From: JALZBN01 sp035525375
Lineage (GTDB): Bacteria > Actinomycetota > Acidimicrobiia > Acidimicrobiales > AC-14
DNA: 43,983 nucleotides
Reading direction: 5' to 3'
Assembly: GCA_035525375.1 (NCBI GenBank)
Contig: DATLEI010000070.1
Location: forward strand, 1 to 43,983
This document shows, piece by piece, positions 39,075-43,983 of the stretch. Position 1 is the stretch's first letter, and each line of letters starts with the position of its first letter. The position numbers and the translations under genes were made by a program. A model generated the notes under the pieces. The model was not told the origin of the DNA, searched no databases, and saw only the letters and a list, made by a program, of their open reading frames with translations.

Positions 39075-40283
39075 TCACCCCGGGCGCGCCGCGAGTTGCA
39101 CGCGCATCGTGCGGCGCTCGTTATCGCGCATCACGTCGATCGCGACCCAGGCACCAGGCGCCCGGCCGCGGAGGGCGACGACGAGCTCGCCCATCGAGCG
39201 CACCGTCGTGCCATCAACGCCGACGATGACATCGTGGGCGCTGACCCCAGCGAGCTCGGCGGGGCTACCGGCGCTGACCTGGGCCACCATGGCGCCACCG
39301 TCGAGTCGGAGTTGGCTCGCGGTGACGCCGTCGAGGTCGCTGCCTTCGACGCCGAGCCAGACGTGCACCACCTTGCCGGTCTCCATCAACTCCTCGGCGA
39401 CAGAGCGAGCTTGGTCGATAGGTGTCGCGAAACCAAGCCCGTCGGCGCCACCCTCGCCCGACGCCGCGACCGTCGTGATGCCGATGACGGCGCCACTGTC
39501 ATCGAGCAGAGCCCCTCCGGACGAGCCGGGCGATATCGGCGCATCGGTCTGCACCATGTCGACGAGGGTTGGCCCGTCCGTTCGACTTCTGACCTGACGA
39601 TGGAGCGCACTGACGACCCCGACCGTCACTGACGGCCCCCCCGCCAATCCCCGCGGGGAACCGATGGCGATCGCGGTTTGGCCCACCTTGAGATCGGTCG
39701 CCGTGCCGAGGGTTGCCACTGGGAAAGGGCCACCGTCGATCTTGATGACCGCGGTGTCGGTGTCGCGATCCGTGCCGACGACCCGTCCCGACAGTTGGCG
39801 CCCACTTGACAACACGACCTGCACGTCGACGGCACCGTCCACGACACCGAAGTTGGTCAAGAGGTGGCCGTCGCTGCGGAACATCACCGCTGACCCAGTC
39901 GCAACCTGATCGGGCAGGTGCACCCGCAACTGGGCAATTGCGGGACGGAGCCGGTCGGCGATCTCGACGACTGGCGGCACGGGACCTCCGAGCGCAGTTG
40001 ATTCGGGGCGGACGACCTGGCGCTCGACCACGGGCGTCACGGTCGTGGATCGGAGGTCGAAGGCTCCGGTCACGGCGATAAGGCCGGCGGTGAGAATGCT
40101 CGCACCGACAGCGGAGATGCCGGCGAAAAGCCACACTTGGCGTGACCGAGTGTCCTTGCGGGGCGGTCTGCCGGCCGGTGTGGCCGGGGCCGGCAACTCC
40201 GACGGATGTCGCCAGAGGCGGTCGTCGGGCGGCGGGGGTTCGCGAAATGGCTGAGGCCCGTCCTCAGGATCGACGAACTCCAT
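39075..40283 (-). CDS. HtrA-like protein with degenerate catalytic triad (pseudo-protease)
   Basis: 402 residues from ATG 40283. Cytoplasmic N-terminus, one membrane helix (about 50-72), trypsin-like fold and a PDZ domain (VWLGVEGSDLDG, VSAGSPAELAGVSAHDVIVGVDG). The Ser site SPGSSGGALL (Ser 255) and Asp site DRDTDTAVIKI (Asp 176) are present. The His position reads LLTNFGVV (Gly 146) where the HtrA encoded at 32901 has LTNAHVV, so hydrolysis is not expected. It may bind peptides by PDZ and act as chaperone or regulator. TAAGCT 7 nt upstream supports the start. Confidence 0.86.
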   Translation of the reverse strand: MEFVDPEDGPQPFREPPPPDDRLWRHPSELPAPATPAGRPPRKDTRSRQVWLFAGISAVGASILTAGLIAVTGAFDLRSTTVTPVVERQVVRPESTALGGPVPPVVEIADRLRPAIAQLRVHLPDQVATGSAVMFRSDGHLLTNFGVVDGAVDVQVVLSSGRQLSGRVVGTDRDTDTAVIKIDGGPFPVATLGTATDLKVGQTAIAIGSPRGLAGGPSVTVGVVSALHRQVRSRTDGPTLVDMVQTDAPISPGSSGGALLDDSGAVIGITTVAASGEGGADGLGFATPIDQARSVAEELMETGKVVHVWLGVEGSDLDGVTASQLRLDGGAMVAQVSAGSPAELAGVSAHDVIVGVDGTTVRSMGELVVALRGRAPGAWVAIDVMRDNERRTMRVQLAARPG

Positions 40284-40386
40284 GTAGCCGAGCTTACCGG
40301 CGAGTCCCCGGAATTCTCGGTCAGCCTCAGCGCCACGAACGGCTCCCGGGCGGGAACAACAGCGCGTTCTCGGTACGATGATCGAA
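40284..40386. promoter_or_regulatory. Divergent intergenic region with two separate leaderless -10 candidates
   Basis: Minus strand: TAAGCT (40296-40291), 7 nt, ATG 40283 of the HtrA-like gene. Plus strand: TACGAT (40374-40379), 7 nt, ATG 40387 of moaE. Unlike the five compact divergent pairs in this window, the two -10 elements are ~78 bp apart and independent. Confidence 0.45.
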
Positions 40387-40863
40387 ATGGGACTCGCCCC
40401 TCCGACGTCTGGCGACGACTGGTTGGCACTCTCCTCCGATGCCCTGCCTTCCGGCACGGCCACGAAGTGGGCCGTCCTGCCGAGCTGTGGCGCGGTCGTG
40501 CAATTTCTGGGCACCGTCCGTGACCACGCCGACGGCCGGCCAGGCGTGACGTCGCTGGAGTACGAGGCCTACGAGGAGGAAGCGCGACCCCGCCTGGCGA
40601 GCATCATCGCCGCGGCGCGCACGACATGGCCCGACCTCGGCCGTGTCGCGCTATTGCATCGCACCGGCGATCTCGCGCTGAGCGAGGTGTCGGTGGTGGT
40701 CGCCGTGTCCGCTCCCCATCGAGACGAGGCCTTCCAAGCCGCTCGCTTCTGCATCGACTCGCTCAAGGCGACGGTCCCCATCTGGAAGCGTGAGATCTGG
40801 GACGGTGGCGAGGACTGGTCGACCGCCGCCCATCCCATCGTCGAGCTGGCGGCGCGCCCGTGA
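40387..40863 (+). CDS. moaE: Molybdopterin synthase catalytic subunit
   Basis: 158 residues. MoaE signatures: CGAVVQFLGTVRDHADGRPGVTSLEYEAY, LLHRTGDLALSEVSVVVAVSAPHRDEAFQAARFCIDSLKATVPIWKREIW with the catalytic Lys pair near the end. It inserts sulfur into precursor Z with MoaD, which is not in the window. Start ATG 40387 chosen over 40378, which overlaps the -10 TACGAT. The stop overlaps the next gene (GTGA). Confidence 0.93.
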   Translation: MGLAPPTSGDDWLALSSDALPSGTATKWAVLPSCGAVVQFLGTVRDHADGRPGVTSLEYEAYEEEARPRLASIIAAARTTWPDLGRVALLHRTGDLALSEVSVVVAVSAPHRDEAFQAARFCIDSLKATVPIWKREIWDGGEDWSTAAHPIVELAARP

Positions 40864-41069
40864 CGAATCTCATCTACCTCGGCATCGCCCTCGTCTTCAG
40901 CCTGATCGGATGCGGCATCCTGTGGTTGCGCAACCGCCGGCCGACGACGATGGAGGCCAGCATCAAGGACTTCTCTCGCGAGCTCGGCGCCTTGGCCCCC
41001 GATGACCGGTCGCCACCGGCCGGTCCGCGCGCCGGCGGCGAGCAGGACCGAGGGCGCCGCTCTGGCTAG
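40860..41069 (+). CDS. Small single-helix membrane protein
   Basis: 69 residues: an N-terminal helix NLIYLGIALVFSLIGCGILWL, a basic stop-transfer (RNRRP), then a short cytoplasmic segment MEASIKDFSRELGALAPDD and an Arg/Gly-rich tail. Coupled to moaE by GTGA and overlapping mreB by 68 bp in another frame. The cytoplasmic helix could be a partner-binding element. No family is recognised; a role beside MreB is only suggested by position. Confidence 0.65.
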   Translation: MTNLIYLGIALVFSLIGCGILWLRNRRPTTMEASIKDFSRELGALAPDDRSPPAGPRAGGEQDRGRRSG

Positions 41070-42066
41070 AGACCTTGCCATCGACCTAGGCACAGCCAAC
41101 ACCCTGGTCTATGCCAAGAGCAGGGGCATCGTCCTCAACGAGCCGACCGTCATCGCCCTCAACGTCCAGACCCAGGACGTGCTCGCGATGGGCCATCAGG
41201 CATGGCACATGATCGGCCGCACGCCGGGCTACATCCAGGCCGTGCGCCCACTTCGCAAGGGCGCGATCACCGACTTCGAGATCACCCAGCGCATGATCCG
41301 GCTCCTCCTCCAGCGCGCCGGGCTGTCCCGGTTCCAACGGCCTCGGGTGTTGCTGTGCGTGCCGTCGGCCATCACCGAGGTCGAGCGCCGGGCGGTCAAG
41401 GAGGCGGCGCGCCAGGCGGGCGCGGCTGACGCCCAGTTGGTCGCGCAGCCGATGGCCGCAGCGATCGGCGCGGGCCTGCCGATTCACGAACCGCTCGGCA
41501 ACATGGTCGTCGACATCGGGGGTGGGACGACCGAGACGGCAATGATCTCCCTCGGCGGCATTGTGGCCCTCCAGGCCCTCCGGGTCGGATCCTTCGATAT
41601 CGACGCCGCCCTCACGGCTTACGTCCGTCGTGAGTACGGCATGGCCATCGGCGAACGCACTGCGGAGGAGATCAAGCTGGCCATCGGCTCGGCCCATCCG
41701 ACTGCCGACGAGATGAAAGCAGAGGTTCGTGGGCGCGACCTCATGAGTGGCCTACCGAAGACAGCGATTCTTTCGCCCGAGGAGGTGCGGGAGGCGATCG
41801 ACGAGCAGGTGCGAGCCATTGTCGACTCGGTGGTGAACTGCCTCGGTCAGGCTCCGCCGGAGCTGGCCCAAGACCTCATCCTCCAAGGGATCCATTTAGT
41901 GGGAGGCGGGGGCATGCTGCGAGGACTCGACCGGCGCCTCTCGGAAGAAACCGACCTGCCAGTGCATCTGGTCGAGGCGCCACTGGAGTGCGTGGTGCTC
42001 GGTGCCGGCAAGTGCCTGGAGGCGTTCGAATCGCTCAAGGTGCTGTTCATGGGCGCCGAGCGCTAA
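41002..42066 (+). CDS. mreB: Rod shape-determining actin-like protein MreB
   Basis: 354 residues. Actin-fold phosphate loops DLAIDLGTANTLVY and VVDIGGGTTETAMISLGG, plus the adenosine motif VGGGGMLRGLDRRLSEE. FRPRVLL-type segment FQRPRVLLCVPSAITEVERRAVKEAARQAGA and QPMAAAIGAGLP are MreB signatures. It forms membrane-associated filaments organising wall synthesis. No start codon exists between ATG 41002 and the conserved core, so an N-terminal extension of ~22 residues overlaps the upstream small gene. mreC/mreD/rodA are not in the window. Confidence 0.94.
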   Translation: MTGRHRPVRAPAASRTEGAALARDLAIDLGTANTLVYAKSRGIVLNEPTVIALNVQTQDVLAMGHQAWHMIGRTPGYIQAVRPLRKGAITDFEITQRMIRLLLQRAGLSRFQRPRVLLCVPSAITEVERRAVKEAARQAGAADAQLVAQPMAAAIGAGLPIHEPLGNMVVDIGGGTTETAMISLGGIVALQALRVGSFDIDAALTAYVRREYGMAIGERTAEEIKLAIGSAHPTADEMKAEVRGRDLMSGLPKTAILSPEEVREAIDEQVRAIVDSVVNCLGQAPPELAQDLILQGIHLVGGGGMLRGLDRRLSEETDLPVHLVEAPLECVVLGAGKCLEAFESLKVLFMGAER

Positions 42067-42082
42067 CCCCTCAAACGGGTTA
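42064..42082. terminator. Stem-loop built from the two convergent stop codons
   Basis: TAACCC (42064-42069), loop CTCAAAC, GGGTTA (42077-42082). The left arm contains the mreB TAA and the right arm the TAA of the HEAT-repeat gene on the other strand. A 6-bp perfect stem without a T-run; probably a weak bidirectional terminator. Confidence 0.45.
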
Positions 42083-42682
42083 GGAGAGATCTTCGGCGGC
42101 TTGGCGGACCTGCCAGTCCTTGTCGTCCTTCGCCAGTTGGAGGGCCGCGTCGACTTCGGCACCAGAGAACGGCGCGAGGGCGATGATGGCGCGCCGGCGC
42201 ACGGTTGCCCGGTCGCAAGTGGCCGCGAGGATGGCTGGTAGCCCTCGCTCGTCGCCGATGGCGCCCAATGCGGCGACTGCCGATTCGCGGCACAGCGGCT
42301 CCTCGTGAGTGGTGGCGATGGCACAGAGGCGTTCGATGACCTCCGGCGCGGGGCGCCCTCGCTCACCGAGGGCCCAGGCTGCGATCTCGACGACGCTCGG
42401 GTCGGCGTCGCCGGCGCACGCGAGCAGCTCGGGCCCGGCCACGTCGGGAAGCCGGGCCGCAACCTGGCAGCCGCGCCGGCGAAGGCGAGCATCGGCATCG
42501 GAGAGGGCGCGAGTGACGTCGGCTTCCCGCGCCGCCCCCATGCGGGCCAATGCCCCGAGGGCGGAGGCTCGCACCGCTCCTGACGGGTCAGCGAGAAGCA
42601 GGCGCGCCGAGCTCTCGTCCCCTACATGACCGGCTTCCGCGGCGCGCCGGCGCGCAGTTCGACTTGCATCGCTGTCGTTCAC
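42080..42682 (-). CDS. HEAT-repeat protein
   Basis: 200 residues from GTG 42682. Five to six HEAT/PBS-lyase-like repeats with the pattern DPSGAVRASALGALARMG, DADARLRRRGCQVAARL, DADPSVVEIAAWALGERG, EPLCRESAVAALGAIGDERG and KDDKDWQVRQAAEDL. No catalytic motif; a protein-protein scaffold. Such genes are often near peptidoglycan or phycobilin lyase genes, but no specific partner can be named. Convergent with mreB. Confidence 0.82.
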   Translation of the reverse strand: MNDSDASRTARRRAAEAGHVGDESSARLLLADPSGAVRASALGALARMGAAREADVTRALSDADARLRRRGCQVAARLPDVAGPELLACAGDADPSVVEIAAWALGERGRPAPEVIERLCAIATTHEEPLCRESAVAALGAIGDERGLPAILAATCDRATVRRRAIIALAPFSGAEVDAALQLAKDDKDWQVRQAAEDLS

Positions 42683-42735
42683 TCGGCCGCGGCGCGCGCT
42701 GTGCGGGAGTCGGGCGGTCGTGCCACGATGACGGG

Positions 42736-43395
42736 GTGAGCCAGTTCCGGCGCGCCGTCATCGGCGCGGTCGTCGCCATCTTCGTCGCGTCCGGTTGCGG
42801 TGCTGCGACCGAGTCCGCGCGACCCCAGGCCGAGGCCCGGGCCCAGTCGCAGATTCCTCCGACAGCACTCGATCCCGGCCTCGTCGACGCCGCGCCGGCC
42901 ACCACCGTCGAGGCACCGAAGATCGTCCTTGCTGGCCCTGCGGCGGTAGTGCCCCAGCCGATCGACATCCCGGAGAACTCGTACGCGTCCGAGCCGGTCA
43001 TACAGATCGGCACCATAGAGATCCCGAAGCTCCGGCTCGTGCACCCGGTCTACGACGGAGTCACCCTCCACAACATCGATCTCGGGCCGAGTCACTGGCC
43101 CGGCACGGCTGAGCCCGGCCAGATCGGGAACACAGTCTTCGCCGGGCACCGTGTCACCCAGACGAGCCCGTTTCGGGACATCGATGACCTCGACGCAGGC
43201 GACAAAGTCATATTCGACGTGCATGGCACCCGTACCACCTATCACGTGACCGCCAGCATGGTCGTGGACGACTCCGAAATGTGGATCGCCGACCAGACTC
43301 CGACGCCGACCGGAACGCTCTATGCGTGCCATCCTCTGGGATCGACGGCGCAGCGCTACGTCGTGCGACTCGCGCTCGATTCGCCTGCGGCCTGA
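42736..43395 (+). CDS. Sortase (class E/F-like) with lipoprotein-type signal
   Basis: 219 residues from GTG 42736. The N-terminus MSQFRRAVIGAVVAIFVASGCGA has a lipobox-like ASGC, then a linker of ~55 residues. The sortase beta-barrel includes IEIPKLRLVHPVYDGV, the catalytic His in NTVFAGHRVT, the catalytic Cys in GTLYACHPLG and the Arg in QRYVVRL. It cleaves sorting signals and attaches proteins to the wall or polymerises pili. No substrate with a clear LPxTG-type motif is in the window. CACGAT 6 nt upstream is a weak leaderless -10. Confidence 0.88.
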   Translation: MSQFRRAVIGAVVAIFVASGCGAATESARPQAEARAQSQIPPTALDPGLVDAAPATTVEAPKIVLAGPAAVVPQPIDIPENSYASEPVIQIGTIEIPKLRLVHPVYDGVTLHNIDLGPSHWPGTAEPGQIGNTVFAGHRVTQTSPFRDIDDLDAGDKVIFDVHGTRTTYHVTASMVVDDSEMWIADQTPTPTGTLYACHPLGSTAQRYVVRLALDSPAA

Positions 43396-43401
43396 CGCCT
43401 A

Positions 43402-43475
43402 CAGCGGGCGGCGGTGAGAAAGTCCTCAGCGGCGGCGGTGAGAAAGTCCTCAGCGGGCGGCGGTGCGAAGGCCCT
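43402..43475. repeat. Three tandem copies of a 24-25-bp unit at a gene 3' end
   Basis: Copies at 43402-43426, 43427-43450 and 43451-43475, each beginning CAGCGG and ending with an AGTCCT or GCCCT variant. The third copy overlaps the last codons and TGA of the minus-strand gene; the other two lie beyond its stop. This looks like a slipped duplication of that gene's 3' end. Confidence 0.75.
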
Positions 43476-43803
43476 CGGCCACCACGAAGATGCCTCCGGC
43501 GATCGACAGGGCCAGGGTCACACCCACGAACGTCACCAGCACCGTCAGGGCCAGGCCGGCCCGGGCCCGTCCGACCGGCGCGTCGATGACGGGCGTTTGC
43601 AGAGGCATGGCTGCAAGCCGTGTCGGCACGGGCGTCGGCACCGCGGGCACTGCCGGCGGCAGGTGCGACCGGCCGGCTTGCTGCCGGGCGCGACGGTTAG
43701 GACGCTGCTCCGTGGCACGCTGTTCTGGGTCGTCGAGAGCGAGCCAGGTGATGGCCGCAACGACCGCCACTATCACGCCGAGGGTGACAAGGAACGTGGA
43801 CAC
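43450..43803 (-). CDS. Small protein with two membrane helices
   Basis: 117 residues from GTG 43803. Helix 1 STFLVTLGVIVAVVAAITWLAL, a basic and Pro/Thr-rich loop of ~50 residues, then helix 2 LALTVLVTFVGVTLALSIAGGIFVV, ending EGLRTAAR. The family is not recognised. A longer ORF upstream would overlap the divergent gene and is less likely. Its start codon overlaps that of the plus-strand YlbL-like gene (43796-43803). Confidence 0.65.
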   Translation of the reverse strand: MSTFLVTLGVIVAVVAAITWLALDDPEQRATEQRPNRRARQQAGRSHLPPAVPAVPTPVPTRLAAMPLQTPVIDAPVGRARAGLALTVLVTFVGVTLALSIAGGIFVVAEGLRTAAR

Positions 43804-43983
43804 GACTGAGCCGTTCGTACCGCCGCCTACAGAAAACCAAACCGGTCCCGTACGGGACGCGCCGGCCCCTGCGCGCCGGCGCGTCAGCCGCTGGTGGCTG
43901 GCGTTCGTGATCATCGGCAGCCTCGCGGGCCTTCTCGGGATCGCCTCGCTGCTGATCCATGTGCCCTACGCCACCATCGCGCC
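43796..43983 (+). CDS. YlbL-like Lon/PDZ membrane protease, N-terminal fragment (cut by window end)
   Basis: 62 residues from GTG 43796 to the window end; GTG 43784 is also in frame. A polar, Pro/Arg-rich cytoplasmic start is followed by RVSRWWLAFVIIGSLAGLLGIASLLIHVPYATIA, a membrane helix leading into the VPY...P motif that opens YlbL-type secreted Lon-like proteins. The PDZ and Ser-Lys protease domains would lie outside the window, so the call is tentative. Confidence 0.55.
   Translation, partial: MDTTEPFVPPPTENQTGPVRDAPAPARRRVSRWWLAFVIIGSLAGLLGIASLLIHVPYATIA

Noticed and set aside
43402..43475. CRISPR-like array
   Set aside because: The units are contiguous without spacers and derive from the adjacent coding end; it is a tandem duplication.
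1..43983. tRNA, rRNA, riboswitch, insertion sequence or prophage features
   Set aside because: I looked in the intergenic gaps (all under 200 bp) and found no cloverleaf, transposase, inverted terminal repeats or att-like sites; a covariance-model search (tRNAscan, Infernal) would settle this.

Overview
The window is a gene-dense, high-GC stretch of bacterial chromosome (about two thirds G+C by eye), almost certainly from an actinobacterium and most likely a member of the Acidimicrobiia or a close uncultured relative. Two WhiB-family regulators, an F420-type luciferase-like oxidoreductase, a DUF2342 (F420-associated) protein, a MoxR/VWA pair and a sigE-type envelope-stress cluster support this. 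There is no gap over 300 bp without a gene, and no rRNA, recognisable tRNA, CRISPR array, insertion sequence or prophage. The first gene (pcrA/uvrD end) and last gene (ylbL-like start) are cut by the window edges.

Layout. 1-4.7 kb: helicase end, a degenerate Rieske-like membrane protein, sucC-sucD and a secreted cell-wall amidase. 4.7-12.2 kb: one-carbon, purine and TCA genes in one direction (purN-purH-folD-metF-icd-mdh-AlkZ-like), mostly with overlapping start and stop codons. 12.2-17.9 kb: DnaJ-membrane protein, CrtC/AttH-like protein, a TIM-barrel anchored protein, and lipoprotein-sdhA-sdhB. 17.9-21.3 kb: MoxR ATPase plus VWA protein. 21.3-28.4 kb: a single protein of about 1965 residues that joins a Ser/Thr kinase, a STAND-type ATPase, a TPR-like region, GAF, PAS, GGDEF and EAL domains. 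It lies in an operon with an orphan OmpR-type response regulator and is divergent from a WhiB gene whose promoter carries a perfect AT-rich palindrome. 28.4-34.5 kb: ftcD, LLM oxidoreductase, then tatA, ECF sigma, anti-sigma, RseB-like, WhiB, HtrA and a small conserved protein. 34.5-44 kb: secreted Kelch/TIG protein, MFS transporter, DUF2342 protein without its zinc motif, HtrA-like protein without its catalytic His, moaE, small membrane protein, mreB, HEAT-repeat protein, lipoprotein-type sortase and the start of a YlbL-like protease.

Regulatory style. At 18 start codons a -10-like hexamer (TANNNT or CANNNT) lies 5-9 nt upstream with no Shine-Dalgarno, the signature of leaderless mRNAs. In five divergent pairs the two start codons are only 16-25 nt apart and both -10 elements overlap, so one short AT-rich core appears to serve both directions. 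By contrast both whiB genes and htrA have strong Shine-Dalgarno sequences and real leaders. Within operons, genes are coupled by ATGA, GTGA and unusually often TTGA overlaps. At four gene borders a short tandem duplication (14-25 bp) spans the stop codon and, in two of them, appears to have pulled apart a formerly overlapping stop/start.

The main candidate for a little-described system is the kinase-ATPase-GGDEF/EAL protein with its response regulator and WhiB neighbours. It would couple protein phosphorylation and ATP-driven oligomer state to c-di-GMP turnover in one polypeptide.
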